Shown: positions 44,367 through 57,040, counted from the first letter of the stretch. The stretch is 64,000 nt of DNA from Amblyomma americanum (GCF_052857255.1 NC_135498.1:84406639-84470638); one strand, 5' to 3'. Numbers and translations: made by a program. Notes: generated by a model not told the origin, from the letters alone.

Positions 44367-45100
44367 TTTGTGCAGTGGAAGCGCACTGAGAGAAGTTAGG
44401 CCTAAATATCAGTTTGTTGCCTACGAATGTTATCTGCGATTTGCAGCTGTTAAGACTTTGCAAAACCTTGAAGGCAATAATAAACCCTGTACCTGAAAGC
44501 AAGTATAAGGGTTTAGTCTACTAAAAAAGAATAGTGGGTAATAGAACCAGACATTCGAATCTAGAATAAAGTTACATGCATAGACGCGAAATAGTTTGCT
44601 CTTTTCGCAGCTTTTGTGGAGGAATCGTCAGTCTATATAATTTAGTCTGGACCAGTCAGATCAATCCAGAATTAGTGCACAATTCTCAGCGAACGATCCA
44701 GGGGTGACTTTAAATTCATTGGTGCGCTACTACAGTAAACGAACAACATAAGGCTGCATGTTCCTTGCTTGCTTGTCGTCGCCCTATCTGTACGCATGAT
44801 TTTTGCTACGAGTGCTCTTTGTTCCAATGAGTAGGACACTAATGAAGATTAATATGTCAAACCAAACAGGTTCATTTGCAACTTTACTTACGTGGATGAA
44901 ATGCGGCTGCGCTGTGACTTGCTCGCAGTTTGAGGACCATGTCCGCTTCATCGAACTAGTGAGGGCGGCAGTGTCAGCTAATACTATTCTGGACTAGGCA
45001 CCCTGATACAATCAGTCATTTGCTTAAAAAATTCAAGGGAACAATTCCTCCAGCACCAACACCTTTGTCTAGAATAACTTATTTGTATAATATTATGAAA
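44367..45100. other. unassigned, perhaps decayed LINE
   Basis: No motif could be supported. It lies just upstream of LINE-like text in the same orientation and may be its eroded 5' part. Confidence 0.35.
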
Positions 45101-45109
45101 AATATTAGC

Positions 45110-46010
45110 TAGAGTTGTGCCCGATGAATCTGTATTAGGTCCCCTTTGTTTTGTCAGCGATGTTGCTACTGCCAAAACGATCTCTTAGTTTTGGCTGCAT
45201 GCCGATGGCAAAATTACCTAAGGAAGTGAGCATTCTTCGAACTGCAATGCTTTCAAGTCTGATATCATTGTACCATTGGTAGTGCTACAATCCTGTATCC
45301 AATTTTGAATGCAGCGAAAGCGAAAGTGGTCTCCTACAGTCACGAAAAAAAGCAACGGCCTTACTCCTGCATTGCCAAAAGGACAGCTTTGCTGAAAGCG
45401 GCCAATACGTGCGATGGGGAGACCCATCAATTTTTCTCTAACGTTTTTGGCCTGTCTCAAAAGGTTACTCGGAGCGCTGTTCGTTGTCTTTTCGGTGCGT
45501 CCAGATTTTCAAGAGATTTTCAACGTCTCCTTTTTTGGCTAAATTCTTAGTCATCTCAATGTGTGCGTTTTCACGAATAGAGATAAACTGCCGGGTTTGA
45601 AATGTGTAGGCTCGACACTGACCGTATAAAAATGTTACAGAATGTCGTTTTGGTCACCTTCCTGCACCGCTTCGGTAACCTGAAAGCAGATTAGGCCTTT
45701 AGATGTCTAATCTTGCAAGTTTTTCTAATTTGAGACGTCAACGAGTGCCGGCAGATGCTCTTTTCCTTTACAAACTTGAACACAATGACATTCTGTGCAG
45801 AGAACTGCTGAGACTCGTTAACATTCGCTTTGCGAAGAAATTATCCAGGCCAGTTTTCCTTTCAGAGCACATTCTTCGAACAATCGACACCATCCAATTT
45901 GCCTATAGAACTTGCACTAACCGTCAAAACATATATCAAAGCTCTAAGTTTTTTTTCGAACCAATTGAAATCTTTAGTTCTTTAGCTGGCATTCACATAT
46001 GAACATCATC
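45110..46010 (+). pseudogene. CR1/L2-like LINE relic, RT end and C terminus
   Basis: Eroded non-LTR text with many stops: ESVLGPLCFVSDVATA (RT motif B region, Q-G-S-V-L-G-P-L-L-F in intact elements), a thumb-like KVVSYSHEKKQRPYS, and the C terminus RRQRVPADALFLYKLEHNDI and LLRLVNIRF (family pattern R-R-x-x-A-D-x-x-F-L-Y-K-x). It is probably a remnant of the same broad group as the relic at 55630-57040 but a different copy. Confidence 0.55.
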
Positions 46011-46589
46011 ACTGTTTTGTTTCTCTCTCCCTGCCACTTGCGCTTTGAATTATGCTCCAGAAGTGTGCAGGAACCTTATACACGGCGATGTTTCAGTACG
46101 CTTTCTGTCTATTTGTCAGGGTTTGTCTTAATGCGCTGGCTTTGCTGACACATGTCTTTTTTATCGCCATCAAAGTTCCGTTTCCTGTTTCTTTAGCTTT
46201 CCTTGTTAAATTGTTTGTACATTCATATACAAAAACGACCAAACGATCGTTTGGTCCCGGTTTAATAGCATTCTAACCATTGCAGTATTGCTAACCACTT
46301 AAAATAAGCGATTGATTCATTTAAAAAATAGAGATTAGAATAGTGGATTCAATAATCGATTGAGTAGTTAATTCGTTTTCATTCCTGAGTCCCTGTTTAT
46401 GTATTGACCTATCTTCATAACACAGATAGAAATAAGCGCGTGCAACATTTGCCACATACCCCAGTACTTCTCGATCACAAGAAAGTTTCTCATATCATGC
46501 TTCGCCGTACTTCAATGGTTGTTCAGAAATATTTGCTTGATTTGTAGCAGCGCAAAAATTGGAGCAAATTTCGAAGCTGTATGCGCACT

Positions 46590-46810
46590 GCCTTATGATT
46601 TCGACCGTACTAGAGGATTGTAAGAACGCTAACATTATCTTATTTCATAAGAAAGGAGAATGTCAAGGACATGAAGATTTTCAAGCCGATGAGCTTACTA
46701 TCTGTAGCCTACAGGGTGTTTACTGAGGTAATCGCTAACAGACTAAGGGCAACCTTAGACTTAAATCAACCAAATGATCAGGCAGGCGTTCACAAAGGAT
46801 GCACTCTCTG
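46590..46810 (+). pseudogene. RTE-like reverse transcriptase fragment
   Basis: NIILFHKKGE, then after a one-base frame change FKPMSLLSVAYRVFTEVIAN and LNQPNDQAGVHKG. These correspond to the K-K-G-D...Y-R-P-I-S-L-L-S-V-x-Y-K...Q-A-G-F-R stretch of RT in RTE/craTRT-type LINEs. It is about 70 codons only and immobile. Confidence 0.65.
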
Positions 46811-47630
46811 GTAAAGGATTCTCTGTATGGTATTCTCTGTGGTAAAAGATATATCCTCTGTGCTCCGTACGCGAGCACCAGAGGCAGGGGCAAAGTGCAG
46901 CTGAGCTGTCAACGCGCTGAGCCGATTCATGTTTCTCCTCCGCACGCTCTTCTGCCGATCGCGGCTGCGGTTAAACCGTCAACAAGCACCCGCCCCCTCT
47001 CCTCGGCCGGCTGGCGACAAGCTGAGGCGGCCACATAACGCAAAGGCGTTCTCCTCTCAAAGGCGAGCTGAAGTGTCCTCAAATTTTTTATTGACATCGT
47101 TACTGATACTGACCATGGGGAATTTGTGTAGGTGAAGTTCGACTAAAAGTGGGCAAGTAGGCCAAAGCTGTCTTCTTCCAATCGTTTGCTCCACAAATTG
47201 GGATTAGTGTTCTCTTTCTTTCAGCGTTTCCGCCATCGCGATGGATCGCGTCCGACATGATGTTTGCTTTTTTAGACGATGGGCCCAGTCACCACCAATA
47301 CGCACAATTTGTGTTGATGAATACAATAAAGGTTGCGCTACTCGAATATGCAAGGTTGGACAGTGCCGCCGACGCACACAAATTTAGAGAATAAGTCTCT
47401 ATAAGTGGAGGTCGATGTTTGAGATCTAGCCGTCGTCATGCACTTGCATTTTCCTATACATTCCAGTTAGAATTTTTTAGCTAGAAATTATCACATTATT
47501 GATGAGAGGCTGATCAAAATCACAAACTTATATAACCAATCACAGGTTGTCTAAGCGAAAGTTAACCACTGGATCTAAAACAGAACTTGCGAGATATCGG
47601 GATTGTTTTTTGTTTTTTTTTAAGCGAGAC
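46811..47630. other. unassigned
   Basis: A GC-rich patch at 46860-47060 differs from the AT-rich surroundings and may be a transposon fragment; nothing specific recognised. Confidence 0.4.
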
Positions 47631-47945
47631 CCGCCGTGGTGGCTCAGTGGTTAGGGCGCTCGACTACTGATCCGAAGTTCCCGGGTTCGAACCCGACCGC
47701 GGCTGCTGCGTTTTTATGGAGGAAAAACGCTAAGGCGCCCGTGTGCTGTGCGATGTCAGTGCACGTTAAAGATCCCCAGGTGGTCGAAATTATTCCGGAG
47801 CCCTCTACTACGGCACCTCCTTCTTCCTTTCCTCTTTCACCCCCTCCCTTATCCCTTCCCTTACGGCTAGCTTCAGGTGTCCAACGATATATGAGACAGA
47901 TACTGCGCCATTTCCTTTCCCCCAAAAAGCCAATTATTATTATGT
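47631..47945 (+). mobile_element. complete Ruka-type SINE
   Basis: The tRNA-derived head has the A box TGGCTCAGTGGTTAGG and the B box GGGTTCGAACCC, an internal RNA polymerase III promoter. The body carries TGCGATGTCAGTGCACGTTA and CAGGTGGTCGAAATTATTCC, the tail CCTTACGGCTAGC and TGTCCAACGATATATGAGA, and it ends in CCAATTATTATTATG. It is the most complete copy in the window and the reference for the tails at 9940 and 34203. Flanking T-rich DNA obscures any target duplication. Confidence 0.85.
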
Positions 47946-48049
47946 TTTTGACGCGATGTTTATTGCTTCAGGGCACAAAAAAACTAAGAAGTGAGAGATG
48001 AGTAAGATGCTTAAATAAATGATAGAAGGTGGGCTGATTTGATGAAATC

Positions 48050-49715
48050 AAGAAGTGAACGATGATATATACCCTGTGTCCGGGCAATATAGCAGCACGG
48101 ATTGTCCGGTGATAGTTACACTGTCGCCAGGTGCCGAATTCTCGTCGGCTTTAGCGCCGGGCAGTCCCACAACAGGCGGTGGATATTCGCCTCACAGTCT
48201 CTGTTCTTGCAGACTGGACACCCGGGGCGGGGATATCAATATTTGAAATGCGGCCACTTGCGTGTCACGGCTGGAGTTATGGCAACCCCGACAAGTATCC
48301 TCCGAAGCGGAACCTCCGCTGCACGGGTAAGACCACGGGGGAGGGTTACCGCACACGGAGGGTTTAGAGCACGTGTGCGGCGCCGGAGGTGTTCCTTTCT
48401 TGTTTAAAGGGGGGTGGTGTCATCAGTGTGAGGATTCGAGGCAAAGACAAGGTTGCGGTCGAAAGGCGGGTCGCAGAATCTGCGCGGCTTTGTGCGCTCA
48501 GGAGGTCACGCGGGACCCACTCAATACTGATTTGCGGCGGGATGCGTGCCGCTAGACGATGGATGTCTTGGCAGATTTCTGGGGTGCGACTGACTAGTCG
48601 TAGTAGGCGTGTGTCGGGAAGGGTGCCGGTGCAAATAACAATGCGGGCCGTGGGTAGCATGGGAACGGCGGCCACAGAGCAAAGTGCCTCTTGAACCGCA
48701 AGCATCTCCGCACAGAAGGAGGAAGGAGGTTCTGAGAGGCGAAACCTTGACGTTTTGTTTTGAGTAGGCTTGCAAGGACAGTAAACTGCCGTTGTTTCGC
48801 AGGCCTTGATGCTTGCGTCAACGTACATAACGATGGAGCCATGCGGCAGTTAGGCTTCTTGCTCTGTAATTCGATCGCGATGATGGCCGACGTAGATCAA
48901 TTGGCTTGTTGTCGCTTAGCTGCACAAAACGCCAAGGAGGAAGAACTGGCGGGGGTGGCTGTAGAATGGAGTGCGATGAAGCATATGCCCTGAGTGCACA
49001 CGTTGTGTGTGTAAGGCTTGACTTTAGGCGGCGAGCATCGCGTCGTTGCTGCACCAGCTCATCTAGTGTATTCAGCTGCGCATGTTCTTGGAGCGCCACG
49101 ATCGGGGGAATGCGGAGAAGGCAAGTGATGACCCTCATTGCCTCTCGATTAACAGCTTCTAGACGATCCCATTGAGCCCTCGTCAAATGCTGGAATTGAA
49201 CTTCGTTGGTGCGAGAGTTGGTGCGAGAGTTGGTGCGGCGGCACAGCTCAAGCTACCATGACAGTCATGTGGCAAGAATTTTTTCGGTAAGCTTGCATAA
49301 TTTTGGCTTAAACGATATAGGCCGGAAATTTCCGAAATCTATCGGCGGCTTTCCCGGCTTTGGTATGGGGATTACAATAGCCAATTTCCAGGTTTCTGGT
49401 ACGACGCCTTCTTTCCATACCTTGTTAATGGTGGCGAGGAGTTGAGGCAGTACAGCGGGAGTTAAATTCTTGTAATCCTCGTACGGAATGGAGCCCGGAC
49501 TGGGCGCAGTCTTGCGACGACCTCGTCTATTGCTGCTAGAAACTCGCGCATTGAAAATAGGCTTGCAATTCTGTCGGCGCCGGCTGTATATGGGAGCTTA
49601 TCGAGATATGCTGGAATGGCAGGCAAGGGGGCTCCTATGACCCTTGGAGGCAACATCATACTTGGGGAAAAACTTCCACGCAGCCTCTCTGGGTTAATCA
49701 TCCTAAGCTAAGTTA
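48050..49715 (-). pseudogene. I-group LINE relic, RT start plus RNase H end
   Basis: On the minus strand the 5' part (49690-49260) encodes SMREFLAAIDEVVARLRPV and, after frame changes, a stretch with VPETWKLAIVIPIPKPGKPP and NFRPISF, the entry to RT. The palm is deleted. At 49186 it resumes with RLEAVNREAMRVITCLLRIP and LDELVQQRRDARRLK, then RNase H from YVDASIKACETTAVYC (first Asp, 48828) with SEPPSSFCAEMLAVQEAL. The final part near 48180-48240 carries CPVCKNRDCEANIHRLLWDC, a zinc-type motif. Multiple stops and frameshifts are present. Confidence 0.7.
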
Positions 49716-51009
49716 GCTGCGAAGCATGCTGTGGCCGCTGCGTCAGGCCGACGGGAACCATGTTCTATTGCACGAAAAGTTCGCCAGAGAGCAGTATTCG
49801 ATGGCTTTGTCGAGAACTGCTCATACCAGTTTTTGCAGGCATAAAAAAACTGGGCGATCACGTTAACTACCAACCTGTTTAAATAAGTTCAATAGCCAAT
49901 CTTCTTACAGTTACATTTGTGTTCTGGATTGCAATACGAGCGTTCTGTTCTGCTGGTAATAAGAGCTATATGCGTTTCTAGGATTTCAAGAACGCTACTT
50001 TCTTCGGCTCTGTGGCTTAAAAAGTTTGAACGTCCACGCGCCCTCTTCGAAAAGGAAACGCTGCGAAGAGATTTCTATCACGAGGCGTCACTACAACCCA
50101 CATATTCCAGAAGAATTTGCCCTGCCCGCATCGTGATACCCATCGGTACTCGCTGTAGTAGCCCATGCAAGAGTAAGATCTCCAGAGGCGTGCCCGACGG
50201 AGTGACTCGAATAAGTTTGCCCCGCGTAGCTCTGAGAGCGGGTGGTTTTCAACGAGGACGTGTGACGTTGAAAAGAATTTGGGTCATAGCGGCTAGGGAA
50301 ATTGCGTTTTGAAAATTCTTAAAAGTTAAAAGTATGTTACTAACGCCCTAATAACAATTTAAACCGCGCTCAGGCAAGTCACAGCCGCAGCGAAGCGGTA
50401 CCTTTTCTCCACATTGCATAAGTCAAAAGGCAACAAGAATCAATTTTAAGTGAAGCCCATCGCTCCGGACAGCAAGTGGACGTCGTGCCTTCAGGCGATT
50501 TATTGCCGCCGAAAGGAAACGTAGGCTTTGTGAAGCAGAGAGTGCATCCTGATGTGGCACTAGTTTTACAGTGCCGCTAATCTCAGAAACTTGGGTGCGT
50601 CATAGCTGAGTGCAGAACTAAGACCACAAGTACATGTCACTGAACGGATGTTGCTGCCTGGTTGTTGCTTGAGTACTCAGGACATTACCCAAGGCAGCTG
50701 CCTTCTACTGAAATATTCCAGACAAATGCAACTATTTTGCTAACACGACCTCTGCAGTAGGTGGGCAAACTTAGTGCCGCAGATTTTTGTAAAACCCTAT
50801 TTCCCATTTCTGCCTATTTCTTTCTTTCCCTGTTCTATTATCGCCGTCTGGGCAGTTGCAGGCCGAACACTGTTCTTCCCGCCTGCTTCTCCTCACTTGC
50901 GCGCAAAAGGATTCCTCTGTGTCTCGTTTTAGCGTTTGATGGAGCAAATAATAAACATAATCCACCATTAAGAAACAAGAACGCACGCTTTGTACCTTTT
51001 TCACTCGTG
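49716..51009. other. unassigned; holds the 3' flank of the peptide gene
   Basis: Only short ORFs, nothing recognised. Confidence 0.45.
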
Positions 51010-51015
51010 TTTATT
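51010..51015 (-). terminator. poly(A) signal of the 51-kb peptide gene
   Basis: AATAAA on the minus strand, about 110 bases after the stop codon; it implies a 3' UTR of about 130 nt. Confidence 0.6.
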
Positions 51016-51126
51016 TCATTAGGTCTGCATTAACCGCTCTCCTCACAGCTGAAGTTGTGAGCATGAAGTGAAGACGGCTTAGAAGTGTTGTGCATATCTT
51101 TAGAAAAAGAGATGTAAGGCAGTTCC

Positions 51127-51972
51127 TTAGGAGTCCTGGACGCTGTAATCAATGCGACCAGCGGACAGTGAATCCAAGAGAGCTCCGTTAATGCGTCCTT
51201 CGGCCTGTTGTGGACCTTCCTCAGCACGTTCGATTGCCACGGCTTCAGCCCTTGCTTCTGTAGCAACTTCAGCTTTGGTTACCATAGCCTCTGAAAAGGG
51301 TCCAAAAAATGTGGTAAACACATAGGTTGGTCCTTCAAGAGGTCAATTTTCATTGCTATATAGTTTCTGCGCAAAGTGGTCCGTTCAGTGTACCTTTTAA
51401 TTGACTCCTTCTTGGAGACCCTTCTTCACGGACGAAAAAACAGATTCACTTACATTTTATTCGCACTAAAATACCTCGATGGCACAGCTGTGGTCTTCCT
51501 CTCTTTTTGGCTTGCCAGTGCTGCCGACGCGAAAAGGCAGTTATCAATGCTGTCCCATTGTCTCACCTCGGCGTACGAGCCCCCTCGTAAATATCCTCTC
51601 ACGGATAATTCATATCCGCTATATGGGCGCGCAACTGGAATGTTTGAGGGTATAATCGAATGATGTGCATTAGGTTGTGCTTCTCGATCTTTGTGAAAGT
51701 CTAACTGCGCCTTATTTCTTAATGAATATATTACCACGGTTACACTATTTTTCTCTTCGTGTTCAACAAATATTTGTTAGCGGCTGCCTCAAAATATTCG
51801 TTCATCGATAATATCGGTGCACTTAACAAAAATCATCGACTTTTTAGAGCGTATGTAGTTTCAACGCCGTGCGAAGAGTGCTTCTAGAGGTAAACAAAAT
51901 TTATTTGTGCTGCTTACCTGATATCAGAAAGCCAAAAATGGCCACCGCGATGAGAACAGCCTTGGAATTCAT
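51127..51972 (-). CDS. two-exon gene for a 72-aa secreted, cysteine-free peptide
   Basis: Exon 1 is 51972-51918 (55 nt): MNSKAVLIAVAIFGFLIS, a signal peptide, ending in phase 1 at donor G|GTAAGC. Exon 2 is 51290-51127 after the acceptor CCCTTTTCAG, starting EAMVTKAEVATEARAEA and ending RIDYSVQDS and TAA. The two exons total 219 nt = 72 codons plus stop. An AATAAA signal lies about 110 bases after the stop (51015-51010), so the model is complete from start to poly(A) site. The mature part of about 54 residues is Ala/Glu-rich, acidic and probably helical. It has no cysteines, unlike most tick salivary families. A paralogous first exon lies at 18760. Neighbours are transposon relics on other strands. 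No known family is recognised; secretion is inferred, function unknown. Confidence 0.75.
51291..51917 (-). other. intron of the 51-kb peptide gene
   Basis: 627 bp from GTAAGC to CCCTTTTCAG. The ORF at 51376-51663 on the opposite strand has no family support and is ignored. Confidence 0.65.
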
Positions 51973-52050
51973 AGCGCCTGGGCGAAGTACCTGGGTATGA
52001 CAGGAACGAATAGCGCTTTTTACGTGCTCATCTGCTTATTCATGAAGAAC

Positions 52051-52060
52051 GGCTTTATTA
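52051..52060 (-). promoter_or_regulatory. possible TATA-like element of the 51-kb gene
   Basis: TAATAAAGCC on the minus strand, about 80 bases before the ATG, comparable to TATAAGCC at 18649 before the paralogue. Confidence 0.25.
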
Positions 52061-52821
52061 ACTGCGCTAAGTGACATCTACTCTTTCCTGCGGACTGCAT
52101 CAACACAATTTCAAGAGCGATTTTCAAGCAGAAATGATCCATAGGCGATTACGCGCTTTCACGCTGACTCAGCTTCAAAAAGTAGGAAAACAGCAAACAT
52201 AAAGAAATGATAATTTCACGTGTGTCCAATTTTACATCTCATATTGAGGGTTTCCGGTGGTTCTTGACAGAATGGAGGAATCTAACATGCATGAAATCAT
52301 GTACGCATCAGCATTACGGTCTTATTGCTTTCCTAGAATATGGAAAAATTGCTACTGTCGGTTCATCCTGCTATGAATACCGCTCTGAAGGCGGAGACGT
52401 AGCATCTGCTTTGAAAGAACCCTATCTAGGCTCAGGTTTCTCTATTAAATCTCTCGCTGGGTTACATCACATTTTAAAATCTTCTCCGTAGCAACAAAAA
52501 ACATTCTCATTATTGTGGTGAATAATCGCCTGTAATCTGCAGCTCCATTGCCTTTCGCAGCACCGGCTCCAAGACTCGAATGCATAGGCTTTTACAATTA
52601 TTTCTTCGAGCTAATAATAGCATAGAAGAAATCTCTCCTTATAGTACCTGGAAGTTACGTGCCTTCAAGAGTAGCACTGCAACCCAAACGGAGCTCGTAA
52701 AAACTAGAGAAGAAAAATTATGCTTTAAATGCGCCAATAATGGCACTCGACAAAGGTAATTCACACTGGTGGCCAACTTCAATGGTTCGTAAGCGATAAC
52801 GGCGTGTATTAATTTCCAATA
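52061..52821. other. unassigned
   Basis: Nothing recognised. Confidence 0.45.
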
Positions 52822-52880
52822 TGTTGAATCCTGAATCTTGAATTCTGAATCCTAAATCGGAATGCTGAATCCTGATGCTG
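52822..52880. repeat. degenerate TGAATCC tandem repeat
   Basis: About eight imperfect units of TGAATC(C/T) or CTGAAT, including TGAATCCTGAATCTTGAATT. Confidence 0.75.
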
Positions 52881-55629
52881 AAGCAATACAAAGTGCCTCT
52901 AACTTATTAGAGTTCCTAAAACTAAACCAGTAGATTTGAAAAAGGGCGTGAATCTTAAGTAAAAACAACGCTTTTTGAGCTGGTTTTTAATTTGGTCTAA
53001 AAATATGCTTGAAATAATATGTGAATCGAACACTGATTTTTGCAGCAGCGTGGGTGTGGGCTCGTGAGACGATCAATTATATATGTTTCATAGTTACTCG
53101 CTATTGTCGGAGGATGAAGGCCTTAACTGGAGAGAAACTCACCTTCCTCTTTAGAGTCCAATGGTGGAAGGGTGGAAAACTCTGGCCTTATATTTTCGAA
53201 TCTAAGGGCACGTGCCGACCAGAAATGATTTTTTTTTCTTTCGGCATGAGGTGTCCTCGTCTCAGCATCGCCATATAGAACTGCACGAAAATAAATCCTT
53301 CAAAAAAGTATGCTTACATCAACTGAAGGACAGAAAGAATGAAATAAGAATTGCTATCGGCGTCCTAAAGTATGGCATTAAAGGATTACCTTTACACGAG
53401 GAAAAGGCTTTTGTCCTCTACATATGCAGCATGAGTGACACACTGGGTAATAAGCCGGGGACGACATCATGGGAAATGTTGCCTTCCATTTACCGCGGAA
53501 GATAATACGCACTGTTGTAATGACATTCCAGTATAGGTCTCCTCTGGAAGGTCCGAGAACGCATTTCATGTTAGCGTAAAAGGAAGTCCTGCTGTTCGTC
53601 CTGGAATAGCGATAATTAAAATTTTTTTTATTACAGCCCTCATTTCTGAAAGGAAGCCCAAAGCACCTTTTTACAGCTTTTTAAGCGAAAAAATTTTGAT
53701 GTAGATTTATCAACGGTTCATTCTCCTGCCTTACGAAAATTTCTAAAAAATTGGGAACATATGGACTATGAGAAATATTCCTTATTTTTTAGCTCAATTT
53801 GTGTTTAATCACTCCTGTTGTGAACGGCCATCTGCTTTTCTTTCTGTTTTGTTGCATCTGTGCTTAGCCTTTGTCGGTCAAGGTGCTCTTAGCATGTCTT
53901 GCCGAAACTGAGGAAAAAGAGGCGTTTTCCAGATATTTTTTTTTGTATAATTACACAGAGCTCACCGCAGCTGTCTTTGCTCATGCTGCATTCAGTACTC
54001 TAGCGAAAAGCACCGGTATACAGAGAGCTCAGCTTTGCGCCTACGGCATCATAAAAAAAGAACGTCTGGTGGTGCATTTTTTCGCGTTTCCAAGAATAGA
54101 CACTAAGTTCTTGCACCAAACACAGGAGACAGTTCCAAATATTCCGTGCGGCTTACGAAAATTTTTTAAAGTACGAAACACAAACACATACAGTGGAATG
54201 ACTTCCGAATAATGTTAGCAGGGTTCGAAATCCAGGCTGCAAATATTCCTATCGCCAATCGTAAGATTTAGTTCTAGCATATGTCAACGACCGCAATAAA
54301 AGGACTGTTTTCTATAGTTTACTCAAATATTTCACATTTCAATTGTAACTGCATGCCTGTATTTTACTACTGCTTCTTGTGTGTAAAATACTCAAGTGCT
54401 TCTTTAAATAGGTAAACTTTATATATTTCAGTCAGTCTGTGCTTTCTGTCACCTATACATTATTGTCAAAAAAATCGGTTTCTACTCAGTGAAAACTGAT
54501 TTCGTTGTGTTGAAGGATGGTGACAATGCGCCATCTAAACAACAAAAAAATTTGTTGCCAGCAACTTTTTATTGCAAGAAATAAAAGGCGCAAACTGTGC
54601 AGCTTCTACTGCCCCTAAAGCTGGAAAGCCGGAGTGCACACTTTTATAGAGCAATCTTCATAATAAAAAAAATCTCCATACAAGCTAGGAAAAGATTTAA
54701 ATACTGAGTTTTATTTTGATGCTCCTTTAGCCCTGTTTTTTATTTATTCCCCAAAAGCGCTACTGTTTGCTCCCTATAAGAGCGGCACATTATGCGAGTG
54801 TGTCGTAATTTATGGCCGTTCAAACACAGTGCTAACAGAGGCTAAGCAGAGAACGAGAAGACACCCATCTCAACGCTGTTTCTGCCGTCTCTGGTAGCGG
54901 TGGTTTTAATTCACCACTATTTATAGCTGCGATGCACGATTTGATCGGTCTGTGCTCGGTTCTTCTGCGTTAAGAAAACAGAGAAAATCGCAGTAGGAAA
55001 TAAGTTCCGCTTTTCGGATTCGAAGCAAAGAATTTCTATTGAGAAAGCAGAACGGAACCTCAATTCCATTATGGATTATGCAAAATAGGCAATTTCTTGG
55101 CGTGTCTTAAAGAGACTCTTTAAAAATGCCACTTTACCGAATAAAAGCATGAAATTCAGACTAATTATATGGTGTGAACCAGACCGGTGGCAGTGGTACA
55201 GTAGAAGTTAATAGTGAATATAACTTGGTCTACAAGGATAAGTTGATTATCGAATTTTGTGATACTAAGCAAAGCCTAATGTTTCAGTTGAACCAATGTT
55301 CACCGAACGTGTGCACCGACTCGGGTGTTTTGACAGTAAGAAAATTAGACCAATAATGGTAAGGTTTGCGCACTTCAAAATTAAACAACAGGTACTTACT
55401 AATGCAAAGAAAATGAAAGGGACCAATTATAGCATTTCCAAGGAGTATTGGCAGAACACCCGCCTAGCTCGTAAAATCCTCGTCTAGTTCGCAAAAGAAC
55501 AACATGAGAAAATCATCCCGCGGCACAAAAGGATGACCATAGCAATACCACATACACATTTGATCAGGATTCTCAACAGGGTGTACCTTGCACACCATAG
55601 CTATCCCCCAGTCCCTCGCACCGCGCAGC
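52881..55629. other. unassigned 2.7 kb
   Basis: Two plus-strand ORFs (53871-54212, 113 codons; 53212-53505, 97 codons) have no signal peptide or motif I recognise and no clear splice context. The rest is AT-rich. Confidence 0.45.
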
Positions 55630-57040
55630 TCTTAATTCTGTATCTTTTTTTACACTAACATAAGAAGCCTTGTTCCCAAACGCGATGCTCTCACCAGTCT
55701 CACTGATACCACTCAATGCAATGTCAATGTTCTAACTGAAACTTGGCTTAATGAACTAATAGTTTACAAAGAAGTGCAGGACATATTCCCGAACTTCAAT
55801 ATTTTTCGGCGCGATCGCGAAGGCAAACGAGGCGGCGGCGTGCTGATAGCCACCCACCGTATCCTTCAATGCTTCGGTTTAAAAATTGGCCCACCTCTTG
55901 GAAAATTGTTCATCTGCTCAACCGCCTCTTTCCCGCTCATTTTAATCTGCAGTGTTTAACGTGCTCCAGGCAGCAACGCTTCGTTCGTTCCACTATTCTA
56001 TGACGCTATTACCAGTTTAACTTCGAAAGTTACGCATGTTACTGTCTTCATATCAGGCGATTTTAACTTGTCTGCGATAAACTGCTCTTGCTCTTCTGAG
56101 ATCGCGTCAAATTCCACAGAATATCATTTTATGAGCACATGTCAAACCTTTGCTTTACGCCAACTAGTCTCTTCCCCAACGCAAAAAGACAAAATGCACA
56201 ATCATCTAGCAAACTTGATCTGATACTAAAGGTCCATTCAGAGAACCTGTTATCCCTTTCATATCTTCCAGGACTGGGTGATCATTCTATAATCCTCGCC
56301 AAGTTTCTCACCTACGTACAAAAGAAAAAAAAATCAACTAGAATACTCACTTTATATGATAAAGGCGATTACAGCAGCATAAACCGTGAACTGGACAATT
56401 TCTGTGCTTGGTTCCTGACTGAGCAAAGTTCTACCGAGACTAACTGGCTTCTTTATAACAATAAAATGAATAACCTCATCCAACGGTACATTCCTAAATT
56501 ACTGTGAGTGAGCGCGTTTCTACCCCTTGGTTCAACAACACAATAAAACGCCTCAATAACAAGAAGAAATGGCTTTTTCGGGCTGCCAGAAGAAATAATA
56601 GCCATAGTACGTGGAAGAAATATTACGAATACGAAAGGGTTTATAACGCCCAAGTTTTTAAATCTAAGCAAAATTTTTTAACACCACACTTCCCGGTATG
56701 TTGCGCACAAACCCTCGTCAATTTTGGAAATGCATTAATCCTTACACTAGCAACACAACAACACTTCGCGACGATGATAACACTGCAGTTGCTGAGCAGG
56801 ATAGTGCCGAAGTGCTTAACCAAACCTTTAATTCTGTATTTACTCGCGAACGAGACGGGGATCTACCCGATTTTCCATCCTTTGGTTTTCCTGTTATGAC
56901 CAATATATCATTCGAGCAGCAAGGTATTCTTAAAATAATAGTGCGTTTCTGTCTTCTTCATGGATTGTATACTGTTTGCGCTCATTGTTCGCTAGTATCA
57001 TGTGCTTGCACTATTCTAGACAAGATCTGTGCTGTGTTTT
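55630..57040 (+). pseudogene. CR1/L2-like LINE relic: endonuclease and linker
   Basis: APE-type endonuclease text spread over shifting frames: LTDTTQCNVNVLTETWLNEL (catalytic Glu in T-E-T-W), GKRGGGVLIATHR, VYRAPGSNASFV, FISGDFNLSA (G-D-F-N) and LGDHSIILAKF (D-H). A linker typical of CR1/L2 elements follows: TPWFNNTIKRLNNKKKWLFR, KKYYEYERVYNAQVFKSKQN, NPRQFWKCINPYTSN and LNQTFNSVFTRERDGDLP. The text is lost just where RT should begin (after ISFEQQGILKII). It is a 3'-incomplete, frameshifted relic. Confidence 0.75.

Noticed and set aside
47631..47705. Plus-strand tRNA gene
   Set aside because: The head is tRNA-like, but it is fused to the SINE body and tail that recur at 9940 and 34203.
53871..54212. 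113-codon plus-strand ORF as a gene
   Set aside because: No signal peptide, domain, splice context or poly(A) signal; its composition matches the surrounding AT-rich DNA.
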